A DNA stretch of 45,153 nucleotides from contig JASFYL010000005.1 of assembly GCA_030055575.1 (NCBI GenBank), positions 1 to 45,153 of the forward strand, in the 5' to 3' direction. The stretch comes from Thermoproteota archaeon. GTDB taxonomy: Archaea; Thermoproteota; Methanomethylicia; Methanomethylicales; Methanomethylicaceae. The position numbers and the translations under genes were made by a program. The notes under the pieces are model-generated. The model made no database searches. It was not told where the DNA came from and saw only the letters and a program-made list of their open reading frames with translations. Positions 1 through 7,360 of the stretch are shown piece by piece; the stretch's first letter is position 1, and every line of letters starts with the position of its first letter.

Positions 1-790
1 TTATGCTTTCGATACCAATTCTTTTATTTGTTTGGGAGTGAGCTCTTTCTTTAGTGTGCATAACCGGTTTGATTGTAGCGTATTGCGACCAATCGTCAGA
101 CTCAAGAAAGCAACATAAATGCGTCTGCTTGCTTGAATATGCGCAACAACTCGTCTGTGACGGCAACCACCCTCGATCCAAAAGCCCAAGCGATGTCGAG
201 CTTCCGTAGCAGGCGGACAATACTGAATTGAATGATCTCCATCGACAGGAGAGGTCTTGCTGGAAAAGGCAATTCATCAATTCTTGATGAGCTTTCTAGT
301 TGAATTCTGTCTGATCTTCCTTCCTTTCTAATAATAATTCCTTCAAAATTATTTAGATCTATCGTCGTCCAATCTTCTTTCAAGCACAAGCATTGTCATA
401 CCCCCCTCCCCTATTACGCCTATGTCGAGCGCGGGCAAGCAAGCAAGCATGTTCCTTTGGGAAGGAAAGTGATGTGATTACCACCAATCACTGTAACAAC
501 TTCAGGCATTTTTTATTGATGTGATTAAACTCACAGCATCACCAATATTTTTTGTCATGGATGTAACTCAAACAAGATCTGGTTTGATGCGACGTAACTC
601 ATTTATCACATCTTTTTGTGATTTAATGGTAGCTGGGGCATCAATAATCATCACATCAAAACCGTCTCTCCAATACTACCCCGACATATCCCAATCCAAG
701 GGGAGAAGCGTTCAGCTCTAGGAACTTCTGGGTCTCAAAAACATAGCTACTCGAGGGGATTCTCGAGTGTGACCTTCAACAAAAATCCCC
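1..790 (-). pseudogene. Degraded B12-binding radical SAM protein (partial, runs off the left edge)
   Basis: Read on the minus strand, pieces of one protein follow each other in the right order but in changing frames. They are a start-like piece with NPLE near 755; LGLGYVGVVLER near 678-725; DGFDVMIIDAP to SLITSIKNA at 505-666, interrupted by an in-frame TGA at 568-570; PEVVTVIGGNHITFLP near 449-504; LPALDIGVIGEG near 400-440; NNFEGIIIRKEGR and the hallmark DELPFPAR at about 231-389; LDIAWAFGSRV and TDELLR at about 105-212; and LTPKQIKELVSKA at the edge. This is the order of a cobalamin-binding domain followed by a radical SAM domain. The stretch expected to carry the CxxxCxxC cluster motif, between LPFPAR and LDIAWAF, is missing. 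I count at least four frameshifts, one nonsense codon and one internal deletion. The region is visibly more AT-rich than its neighbours. The gene is surely non-functional; the family call rests on motifs only. Confidence 0.75.
749..768. repeat. Inverted repeat, 7-bp arms and 6-nt loop
   Basis: ACTCGAG at 749-755 is matched by CTCGAGT at 762-768 around a GGGATT loop. It lies in the 5' part of the decayed radical SAM gene. It may be chance or a relic hairpin; no T-run follows on either strand. Confidence 0.3.
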
Positions 791-861
791 CTTAAGATAC
801 CCTATCTAAGAAGGCATTTTAATTCTTAGTCAATAAATGGTCGATTTTTTTTAGCCAAAGG

Positions 862-891
862 GTTAAAATCGGTCCGCCGCAGATATCTGCG
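862..891 (+). promoter_or_regulatory. paaK promoter with perfect 14-bp palindrome
   Basis: A TATA-like TTAAAA (863-868) lies about 35 nt before the ATG at 901. A perfect 14-bp palindrome, CGCAGATATCTGCG, spans 878-891, where transcription would be expected to start. A dyad over the start site in an archaeal promoter is a typical place for a repressor to block initiation. The regulator is unknown, and no regulator gene is adjacent. The rest of 790-900 holds nothing else I can recognise. Confidence 0.45.
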
Positions 892-900
892 CTGACTACT

Positions 901-2193
901 ATGTCCAACCGAGTGTACGCGATGAGCAGAACCGAAATAAAGGAGCTTCAGGAAAAAAAGCTGAAGGAACTCCTCGCCCGGGTGTATGAGAGGTCTCCGT
1001 TCTACAGGCGGCGCCTCAAGGAGGCTGGGGTGGATGTTGCCAACTTCAAGATCAGAGATCTCGGGAAGGTGCCGTTCACTACCAAGTCAGACTTGAGGGA
1101 CAATTATCCACTTGGGCTGATATCCGTGAATAAATCAGAGATCGTGAGGCTCCACGCCTCCTCAGGGACCACGGGGAACCCGACCGTCGTGGCTTACACT
1201 AAGAAAGACGTAGAGGCATGGGCAGAGCTGAACAAGAGGTGCCTCGAAATCTGCGGCGCGACGAGCGAGGATGTGGTTCAGGTTGCGTACGGATATGGGC
1301 TCTTCACTGGAGGGCTTGGCCTCCACTATGGGGCAGAGAAGCTCGGGGCGAAGGTGATCCCAGCCAGCACTGGCAATACCAAGCGCCAGCTCAAACTCAT
1401 GAAGGATCTCGGGACCAGCGTACTGGCTTGCACACCCTCCTACGCGCTGTTCTTGGCGGAGAGCGCAAAGGAGGAAGGGATAGACCCGAAGAGGGACCTT
1501 AGGATCAGGATAGGGGTATTTGGTGCCGAACCCTGGTCAGAGAGCACCAGGAGGATACTGGAGGAAGAATTTGTCGGTTCCGCGTACGACATCTACGGGA
1601 TGTCTGAGCTTAACGGGCCTGGAGTGGCGATCGAGTGCAGAGAAAAGGACGGGCTCCACGTCTGGGAAGACCACTACCTAGTGGAGGTGATCGATCCGAA
1701 CACAGGAGAGACCCTTGAGCCAGGTGAAAAGGGGGAGATGGCGGTAACGACGCTGGAAAAGGAGGGGATGCCGCTCCTCAGGTATAGGACGCGCGACATA
1801 ACCATAATGGACGAGGATGTTTGTGATTGCGGTCTTGCCCATGCCAGGATCAAGAAGATCCTAGGCAGGACTGACGACATGCTGAAGATAAGGGGGATCT
1901 GCGTCTTCCCGAGCCAGATCGAAGGGGTCCTCTCGAACTTCGAGGGGCTCACTCCGTTCTACCAGCTGGTAGTCGATAGGGACGGGCCGCTCGACAGGCT
2001 TCTGGTCAGGGTGGAAGTCTCGGAGGACTTTAAGAGCGACAGGCTCACCGAGATCGTTGACCTTCAGAAACGCCTGGAGGAGGAGTTGAGGGATGTGCTG
2101 AGCATAAGCGCAGCGGTGGAGCTGACGGAGCCGAGGACGCTCCCTAGGAGCGAAGGAAAAGCTCAAAGGATAATCGATCTAAGGAAGGTGTAG
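901..2193 (+). CDS. paaK: Phenylacetate-CoA ligase family (aryl-CoA ligase)
   Basis: This 430-residue member of the adenylate-forming superfamily should activate phenylacetate or a related aryl acid with ATP and CoA. The P-loop-like SSGTTG is at residues 87-92. YGMSE and RYRTRD follow in the core, and GRTDDMLKIRG precedes the mobile C-terminal domain. The length is normal for archaeal PaaK. A second ATG at 922 is an alternative start; 901 is kept because the upstream TATA-like box fits it and there is no clear Shine-Dalgarno sequence. It is followed after 8 nt by an ACT-domain gene, a pairing common for archaeal PaaK homologues that work with indolepyruvate or phenylpyruvate oxidoreductases in aromatic amino acid breakdown. 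Those oxidoreductase genes are not in this window, so the substrate is inferred. Confidence 0.88.
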   Translation: MSNRVYAMSRTEIKELQEKKLKELLARVYERSPFYRRRLKEAGVDVANFKIRDLGKVPFTTKSDLRDNYPLGLISVNKSEIVRLHASSGTTGNPTVVAYTKKDVEAWAELNKRCLEICGATSEDVVQVAYGYGLFTGGLGLHYGAEKLGAKVIPASTGNTKRQLKLMKDLGTSVLACTPSYALFLAESAKEEGIDPKRDLRIRIGVFGAEPWSESTRRILEEEFVGSAYDIYGMSELNGPGVAIECREKDGLHVWEDHYLVEVIDPNTGETLEPGEKGEMAVTTLEKEGMPLLRYRTRDITIMDEDVCDCGLAHARIKKILGRTDDMLKIRGICVFPSQIEGVLSNFEGLTPFYQLVVDRDGPLDRLLVRVEVSEDFKSDRLTEIVDLQKRLEEELRDVLSISAAVELTEPRTLPRSEGKAQRIIDLRKV

Positions 2194-2201
2194 GGATCTT
2201 T

Positions 2202-2582
2202 ATGACTAAGCAGTTTAGCGTATTCCTTGAGAACAAGCCAGGTCGGCTCGCGAGCCTAGTTGAACTCTTTGAGGCTAACCAAATAAGGATACTTGCGATG
2301 GGGATCGCAGAGGCGGGCAACTACGGCATAGTGAGGTGCATAGTCGATGCCCCAGAGAAAGCCGCAGCTGTGCTGAGGAATGCGAATACCGCAGTAAACC
2401 TATCTGATGTAGTGATAGTCGAGATGACAAAGTTCCGCCAAGCCGTAAGAATCCTCGGGGAGAACGGGATAAACATCGATTACGCATACACCATGGACGG
2501 CGGTAAGATAGTCTTCAAAGTCGACGAGCTGGGCAAGACCTACTCGATCCTCTCGGATGCCGGCATCAAGATAGATGGGTAG
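2202..2582 (+). CDS. Tandem ACT-domain protein, partner of PaaK
   Basis: The 126 residues form two ACT-like halves. The first begins FSVFLENKPGRLASL (residues about 5-19), the classic ACT opening. The second, from about residue 70, carries GINIDYAYT. ACT domains bind amino acids or other small ligands. Stand-alone ACT pairs next to phenylacetate-CoA ligase genes are common in archaea and anaerobes, where an amino-acid-sensing role is presumed but unproven. It starts 8 nt after the paaK stop, so both are surely one transcript. An aromatic amino acid is the likely ligand, by inference. Confidence 0.82.
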   Translation: MTKQFSVFLENKPGRLASLVELFEANQIRILAMGIAEAGNYGIVRCIVDAPEKAAAVLRNANTAVNLSDVVIVEMTKFRQAVRILGENGINIDYAYTMDGGKIVFKVDELGKTYSILSDAGIKIDG

Positions 2583-2620
2583 GCCTTTTGCGGCTGGAGG
2601 GGGCTGGCTACGCAAAAGGC
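2583..2620 (+). terminator. Hairpin directly after the paaK-ACT operon
   Basis: GCCTTTTGCG (2583-2592) and CGCAAAAGGC (2611-2620) form a perfect 10-bp stem around an 18-nt G-rich loop. It starts at the first base after the ACT gene stop codon. The following sequence is T-rich but has no long uninterrupted T-run. It could end the transcript or protect its 3' end. The rest of 2621-2760 shows only a small dyad (AGACT-GCT-AGTCT) near 2695. Confidence 0.4.
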
Positions 2621-2769
2621 AGATCATCATTTTCTGCATCTTTATTTGTTTCCCCCTAGGTTCTTTGTACAAAAGTAAACAGGTTTACATCACTAGACTG
2701 CTAGTCTCAAAACTGTCAATACGGTTGCGTAATCCGGACGGTGTGTTTGTTGCGAGAACCATTGGTAAA

Positions 2770-2778
2770 CCTTTTAAG
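2770..2778 (+). promoter_or_regulatory. TATA box of the Cren7-like gene
   Basis: CCTTTTAAG lies about 35 nt before the ATG at 2809, so transcription would begin near 2800 and give a very short leader. Confidence 0.4.
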
Positions 2779-2808
2779 CCATAATGATAGTTAGGTTTAA
2801 CCCCAGAG

Positions 2809-2961
2809 ATGATGAAAATGGCAAAATGTTCCAAGTGTGGGACTGATGTCGCTAAACCAGAGAAGACATGGACTCTTGCTCCAAAGGGTAAGAAGGCAGT
2901 AACAGTGGGCCTCTACAAGTGCCCGAGTTGTGGTGCCTACTTCAGAGCGTCCTCAAAGTAA
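2809..2961 (+). CDS. Small zinc-ribbon protein resembling chromatin protein Cren7
   Basis: This 50-residue protein is short enough to be missed by many gene callers. Residues 20-46 ([11 protein letters not shown], then VGLYK and YFR) match the Cren7 pattern: a Trp, LAPKG plus basic residues, a hydrophobic strand with GL-K, and a closing G-YFR. Cren7 is a small DNA-bending chromatin protein known from crenarchaea. Unlike classic Cren7, it carries two Cys pairs, CSKC (Cys7, Cys10) and CPSC (Cys38, Cys41), that would hold a zinc ion. About 25% of its residues are basic. Starts at 2809, 2812 and 2818 are all in frame; the first is kept. It has its own promoter and lies between the paaK operon and a convergent aminotransferase. 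DNA binding is inferred from the resemblance; a ribosomal or transcriptional zinc ribbon is the alternative. Confidence 0.7.
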   Translation: MMKMAKCSKCGTDVAKPEKTWTLAPKGKKAVTVGLYKCPSCGAYFRASSK

Positions 2962-3055
2962 TCTCCACTAAAAATCTCCTATTTTTTACCCTGCACTTAA
3001 TAGCTACGCTTATAGGGGGTTCACCTTTTCAGCATCCGGATATCCTGCCTTATCT

Positions 3056-4195
3056 TCACCTTACGGATTCGAAGAAGCGATGCAGTCTCCTGAGCCCTTC
3101 CTCCAAGACCGAGGATTGTACCGCATAGCAGAGTCTGAAGTGACCCCTATTATCTCCAAAATACTCTCCAGGGATCACTGCCACCCCCGCCTTCTTGAGA
3201 AGAGCTTCTGAGAAATCCCTGCTGGATGAGAAACCGCTGCCGATCTTTGGATATACATAGAAACCCCCTTCAGGCTCCGGGCAACTCACGACCCCTGCGG
3301 AGTTAAGGGACCTGAGGAGCTTTGCGAGGTTAGACTTGCAGACAGCCAAGTTTCTCTGGATGTACTCCCTCCATCCCTTAAGTGCACTGATGCACCCACA
3401 CTGTGCGAAGGTGGAGGGGGCGCTGACAGCATGCTCTTGAACGGTATGCATACGAGACAGCAGGGGCTTAGGACCAGCGGCGAATCCTACCCTCCAGCCA
3501 GTCATGCAGAAGACCTTTGAGAACCCGTCTGTGACGATCGTCCTTTCCCTAAGCCCGTCCAAAGAAGCTGGGGAGATGAACTTCCTGTTGACGTATACAT
3601 ATGCCCAATCGATCTCATCCGAAAGGACGAGCATGTCGTGATCCTCAGCCAGGTCCTTGACGAAGCTGATGTCTCTTTCATCCAAGATCCCCCCAGTCGG
3701 GTTGTTCGGGGAGTTGAGTACGATCGCGCGTGGCCTTGATCGGAGGGCTTCCTTAATCTCCTCTTCATTGAGATGGTAGGGCGGCTTGGACCAGATCTCG
3801 ATTGTTCTGATCCCGAGCATCTGGGGGACTGCCAAGAAGCTCGTCCAGCAAGGCTTAATCAGGATCACAGACTCCCCTGGCTTCACCAGCGAGGCAAAGA
3901 AAGCATAGTTTGCGAATTTTCCCCCAGTCGTCACGAGTATTTCATCAGCAGTGCGCTCGATCTTTCTGGTAGAGAAGAGGAACTCCGCTATCGCCTGCCT
4001 CAATTCGGTTATCCCCCAGCTAGACGAGTACCCATACGTCCCACATTCGATGGCTTCTATGGTGGCTTTGACTGCCGCCTCTGGAGGGGGAAAACCAGGC
4101 TCGGCGACATCGAACCGGACAATGTCGCTGGAGAAGCGCCTCTCCATTATCGAGAGGGGGGAGGGGAGAATCTCATCAAATCGATCCAGTGGCAT
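3056..4195 (-). CDS. PLP-dependent aminotransferase, class I/II
   Basis: A fold-type I aminotransferase of 379 residues, the usual AspC/AraT-like length. NSPNNPTG is at 161-168, the pyridoxal-nitrogen aspartate is in SDEI (Asp193), and the Schiff-base lysine is Lys227 in DGFSK, followed by the GWRVGF motif. It would interconvert an amino acid and its 2-oxo acid. The substrate cannot be read from the motifs; the nearby PaaK-ACT pair makes an aromatic substrate attractive but unproven. It starts at an ATG beside a TATA-like box shared with the divergent marC-type gene and is probably leaderless. Confidence 0.88.
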   Translation of the reverse strand: MPLDRFDEILPSPLSIMERRFSSDIVRFDVAEPGFPPPEAAVKATIEAIECGTYGYSSSWGITELRQAIAEFLFSTRKIERTADEILVTTGGKFANYAFFASLVKPGESVILIKPCWTSFLAVPQMLGIRTIEIWSKPPYHLNEEEIKEALRSRPRAIVLNSPNNPTGGILDERDISFVKDLAEDHDMLVLSDEIDWAYVYVNRKFISPASLDGLRERTIVTDGFSKVFCMTGWRVGFAAGPKPLLSRMHTVQEHAVSAPSTFAQCGCISALKGWREYIQRNLAVCKSNLAKLLRSLNSAGVVSCPEPEGGFYVYPKIGSGFSSSRDFSEALLKKAGVAVIPGEYFGDNRGHFRLCYAVQSSVLEEGLRRLHRFFESVR

Positions 4196-4218
4196 CGGAT
4201 ATCACTCCGGCTAAGGCT

Positions 4219-4227
4219 GATATATAG
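4219..4227. promoter_or_regulatory. Shared divergent TATA box (aminotransferase / MarC)
   Basis: GATATATAG sits in the 49-bp gap between the two divergent genes. On the minus strand it predicts a start site at about 4197, right at the aminotransferase ATG (4195). On the plus strand it predicts about 4249, which would favour the second Met of the MarC gene (4257). Confidence 0.4.
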
Positions 4228-4244
4228 CTAACTAACAGAGTCTA

Positions 4245-4841
4245 ATGGGGCAGCTCATGATCGAACAGGTAGGCGTCTTCATTCAGGGGTTCCTGACGCT
4301 ATTCATCGTATTCGATCCCATTGGGAACATTCCTCTCTTCCACGCGTTTACTTCGTCCTTGGAAACGAAGAGGAAAGGGAAGATAATTAACGACTCAGTA
4401 AAGGTCGCCTTTATGATCTTGGTGGGCTTCGCGTTGGGCGGAAGCATCATTCTCGACCTGTTCAGGATCTCGATAGACGATTTTAAGGTGGCAGGCGGCG
4501 TGCTTCTCTTTATCATGTCTATAGAAGGCCTGCTCGGGAAGGAAGAGGGCAGGTGGATGGAAAGGGAGGATGTGGCGATAGTCCCTCTCGCGACCCCCTT
4601 GATGGCAGGTCCTGGGAGCATCTACACCGTGATGTACCTGATGCAGCCACCGAACGGACCCTTCGTAGCGTTCTTCGCGATCACCGCAAACGCGCTGCTT
4701 CAATGGGTTTTGCTCAGATCATCCAACAGGATCATGAAGATTTTAGGAAAGACTGGATCAACAATAGTCTCGAGAATCATGGCATTCGTTCTGTCGGCAA
4801 TAGCCATCAGCATGATAAGGAGCGGATTGGTAGGAATATAG
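4245..4841 (+). CDS. MarC family (UPF0056) integral membrane protein
   Basis: The 198-residue polytopic protein has about six membrane segments. The family signature DPIGNIPLF is near residue 24, and PLATPLMAGPGSI near residue 115. MarC proteins sit in the cytoplasmic membrane and have no settled function; an early link to multiple antibiotic resistance was not upheld. The start is either ATG 4245 or ATG 4257. The second fits the predicted transcription start better and would cost four residues. An HD-domain gene follows after 47 nt and may share the transcript. Confidence 0.85.
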   Translation: MGQLMIEQVGVFIQGFLTLFIVFDPIGNIPLFHAFTSSLETKRKGKIINDSVKVAFMILVGFALGGSIILDLFRISIDDFKVAGGVLLFIMSIEGLLGKEEGRWMEREDVAIVPLATPLMAGPGSIYTVMYLMQPPNGPFVAFFAITANALLQWVLLRSSNRIMKILGKTGSTIVSRIMAFVLSAIAISMIRSGLVGI

Positions 4842-4888
4842 CTTTAGGTGGTTGAACGAACAGCTCATCAAAAGAGGGGTTTAGGTAA

Positions 4889-5713
4889 ATGAGCGATCAG
4901 AACGGCAACGGCAACTCGAGGCGAGCCACAACACCCATATCGTTGAGCCTCCCGTACCAAGAAAACCAAAAGCTCCGGAGGGTTGCGGAGCGGATCGAGA
5001 AAGATGAGAGGCTGAGGGGGATATGGAAGTGCTCGAATGTGATGGCGATAGAGAGGCTAGGGTACACCGACCACGGGGCGACCCATGTGAAGATAGTCGC
5101 CAACTCTGCGCTGAAGATCCTCCGGATCCTTTCGAAGAGCGGGGTGGTCCCGAGCATAGTTAAGGACTACTCAATGGAGGAGGACGACGCGGAGGTCGTA
5201 GTGGTCCTTGGTGCGCTCTTCCACGACGCAGGCATGATCGTGACCCGGACGGATCACGAGCTCTTTGGGATCGCAGTAGCATATAGCGAGATAGGGAGGA
5301 TATTGGAAGGGGTGTACCCTCCATATGAGGTCACAGTGATGCTCTCGGAAGTGATGCATACAATAGTATCACACGAGGAGCCTCACAAACCCCTCTCAAT
5401 AGAGGCGGGCGTCGTGAAGGTGGCTGACGCGCTGGACATGGAGAAGGGCAGGGCAAGGCTCCCGTTCGAGGCGGGCAGGGTTGACATCCACTCCGTCTCG
5501 GCGCTGAGCATAGAAAAGGTCAGGATCCAAGAGGGGACTGGGGCTGAGAAACCTGTAGTCATAAGGATCACTATGTCCAACTCGGCTGGAATATTCCAGA
5601 TTGACGAATTACTGAAGCCGAGGATCGAGAGCTCAGGGCTTCAGAAATACATCCATGTTGTGGCAGAGGTCGTGGGGCCCGAGAAAAAGATACTCGAGAA
5701 GTTCGAGTTCTAA
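4889..5713 (+). CDS. HD-domain phosphohydrolase
   Basis: The 274-residue protein has an HD superfamily metal site: His62 and His66 in TDHGATH, and the HD pair (His112, Asp113) in FHDAGM. HE in the YTDHELFG-like stretch near 122 and a later ALDMEKGR (about 186-193), where an aspartate could close the site, fit the fold. HD proteins hydrolyse phosphomonoesters, nucleotides or cyclic nucleotides; this archaeal subfamily has no assigned substrate that I know of. The first 20 residues are low-complexity and probably disordered. The ATG is preceded by GAGGGG at suitable distance. It may be co-transcribed with the MarC-type gene. Confidence 0.8.
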   Translation: MSDQNGNGNSRRATTPISLSLPYQENQKLRRVAERIEKDERLRGIWKCSNVMAIERLGYTDHGATHVKIVANSALKILRILSKSGVVPSIVKDYSMEEDDAEVVVVLGALFHDAGMIVTRTDHELFGIAVAYSEIGRILEGVYPPYEVTVMLSEVMHTIVSHEEPHKPLSIEAGVVKVADALDMEKGRARLPFEAGRVDIHSVSALSIEKVRIQEGTGAEKPVVIRITMSNSAGIFQIDELLKPRIESSGLQKYIHVVAEVVGPEKKILEKFEF

Positions 5714-5791
5714 CGGGCAGGTACCACAACCGAACCCTTTTATTTGCGTCTGGCTATATATTTTAACTACTCATATCGGAGGGATGCTTGG

Positions 5792-6043
5792 TTGGGTTTT
5801 ACTGCGACTTGGGAAGACTTCCTGAAGGTCTACAAGAACAGCGGTCAGCCTGGGCTGATGCTGAGAACCCTCAGGTTCAGCAGGGGGATTTCGATTGAAG
5901 AGCTGTCAGCGAAGACAGGAATCAGCGAAAAAGAGCTCATCGCCATAGAACTTGGAGCAAGCGACCACAGGTTCAACGAAGACCAAGAGATAATCAGAAA
6001 GATCTTCGAGACGCTGATCGTGATGGAAGAGAAATTAGGCTAA
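5792..6043 (+). CDS. Small helix-turn-helix (XRE-like) protein
   Basis: The 83-residue protein (from TTG 5792) carries a lambda-repressor-like HTH: LRTLRFSRGISIEEL then SAKTGISEKELIAIE, where the second helix and turn fit the Cro/XRE pattern. The start was chosen because GGAGG (5778-5782) stands 9 nt before TTG 5792. An in-frame TTG at 5744 lies before or inside the TATA-like boxes (TTTTATTTG at 5738, CTATATATTTTA at 5754), so it is unlikely. It probably acts as a DNA-binding regulator; the target is unknown. Its own promoter separates it from the HD gene. Confidence 0.65.
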   Translation: MGFTATWEDFLKVYKNSGQPGLMLRTLRFSRGISIEELSAKTGISEKELIAIELGASDHRFNEDQEIIRKIFETLIVMEEKLG

Positions 6044-6044
6044 G

Positions 6045-6260
6045 TTATTGACTGCCGGATTGCGTTTTTGTTCTCCACTGCCCATAAATCCTTCCGCATC
6101 CTAACGTATTCAGAACCCATAAAAATCCGAAGGGTAATAATGCGCATTGCGACTGCGAATCAGAGGGCACGACTGCAGAGGACAACACTGCTACAGGAGA
6201 AAAACATAACACCATAGGGATAAAGAACAATCCTCCAGACACCAACCTCTTAATTTTCAC
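6045..6260 (-). CDS. Possible small membrane protein
   Basis: This is a 71-residue frame with a basic start (MKIKRL), one or two hydrophobic stretches (about residues 9-27 and 40-55) and a polar tail. TTAAAAA on the minus strand (about 6281-6288) would place transcription start near 6259, matching a leaderless GTG at 6260. I recognise no family. It occupies the 277-bp gap between the HTH and Pit genes, where nothing else is evident. It could be chance. Confidence 0.25.
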   Translation of the reverse strand: MKIKRLVSGGLFFIPMVLCFSPVAVLSSAVVPSDSQSQCALLPFGFLWVLNTLGCGRIYGQWRTKTQSGSQ

Positions 6261-6280
6261 ACTTTTTTCGCTCTTAGAAA

Positions 6281-6290
6281 CCTTTTTAAT
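6281..6290 (+). promoter_or_regulatory. TATA box of the Pit gene
   Basis: CCTTTTTAAT predicts a start site near 6312. The resulting 24-nt leader would contain AAGGTGG (6325-6331) just before ATG 6336, which decides the start codon. Confidence 0.45.
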
Positions 6291-6335
6291 GGATTGTTAT
6301 GTAGCTCTTGAACAGACGCAATGCAAGGTGGTAAC

Positions 6336-7346
6336 ATGGATACATCGATGATCCTGCTTGCCCTCGGACTCCTCCTTGCATTTATCATGTCCATGAACTT
6401 GGGCGGTAATGACGCAGCGAACCCCACTAGCGCGGCTGTGGGGGCAGGCGCCATGACGATGAAAAGGGCGTTGGTGGCATTCTGCATATTCGCATTCCTT
6501 GGTGCCGTACTTCAAGGTTCTATGGTTATTAAGACTGTTGGAAAAGGAATCGTCCCGGAGATCGATGTGGTAGGCGCCTTCGCAGTCATACTTTCGGCTA
6601 ATGTGTGGATCTTTTTGGCAACAATGAGAGGAATGGCGATCTCCACAACTCACTCGGTGATCTGTGCAGTGATCGGTTATGGCATAGCCAAGTTCGGGAT
6701 CGAGGGGATCAGCCTAACCGCCCTAGGCATGATTGCTGCGAGCTGGCTCACATCTCCGATCTGCAGCATGATCCTCGCGTTCGTAATCTACAAAATGATA
6801 TACGGTTTCGCCAACGGCAGATACGAAACCAGCCCAGCGAGGTTCTTCAAGGCGCTGCTTATCGGGTCGCTGTGCTTCAGCGCGTATTCGTTCGGCGCTA
6901 ACGATGTTGCTAACGCAACCGGAGTCTATATCACTATTGCCGCAAACATGGGACATATGCCTGATTCTCTAGCGATGCTTTCGCTGGCTGTCTTCGGTAC
7001 CTTAGGGATCATCTTAGGAGCGCTGCTATTTGGACCGAGGGTCATAGAAACCCTTGCGTTCAGGGTCACAAGGCTAGACCTGCTCACAGGGCTCGCCGCG
7101 AGCATCTCTAACGCACTCGTCGTCTACCTCTTCACTACTGTCCCTTACATCATCCTTGGCTACGGGCTTCCGATCTCGACATCATATGCGGCAGTCGGTG
7201 CCATCCTTGGCGCCAGCATGGCAGCAAAGAGGAACGTTAGTAGAAGCACTTCGGCTTACTTGGTAATGTACTGGCTCTTCACAGTTCCTGTCAACATCCT
7301 GCTTAGCGCCTCAATATTCTACCTTGTCAGTCTGGCAGTAGGGTAG
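6336..7346 (+). CDS. pit: Inorganic phosphate transporter, Pit family
   Basis: A 336-residue cation-symport phosphate permease with about ten membrane segments. The two inverted family signatures are both present: GGNDAANP near residue 22 and GANDVANATG near residue 189. It would import phosphate, probably as a metal-phosphate complex, driven by H+ or Na+. ATG 6336 is preferred over ATG 6321 because AAGGTGG ends 4 nt before it. A DUF47/PhoU-like gene, the usual partner of Pit carriers, lies convergently 14 bp downstream rather than in the same operon. Confidence 0.92.
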   Translation: MDTSMILLALGLLLAFIMSMNLGGNDAANPTSAAVGAGAMTMKRALVAFCIFAFLGAVLQGSMVIKTVGKGIVPEIDVVGAFAVILSANVWIFLATMRGMAISTTHSVICAVIGYGIAKFGIEGISLTALGMIAASWLTSPICSMILAFVIYKMIYGFANGRYETSPARFFKALLIGSLCFSAYSFGANDVANATGVYITIAANMGHMPDSLAMLSLAVFGTLGIILGALLFGPRVIETLAFRVTRLDLLTGLAASISNALVVYLFTTVPYIILGYGLPISTSYAAVGAILGASMAAKRNVSRSTSAYLVMYWLFTVPVNILLSASIFYLVSLAVG

Positions 7347-7360
7347 GCGGGTAGGCCCCC

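Noticed and set aside
521-721. 66-residue plus-strand open frame in the left AT-rich region
   Set aside because: The opposite strand carries the B12-radical SAM remnant over the same bases; the plus frame is its shadow and has no family-like sequence.
1218-1502. Overlapping plus and minus open frames inside paaK, dnaK, nrdD and the his genes
   Set aside because: They arise from the codon bias of the true genes and show no recognisable protein motifs.
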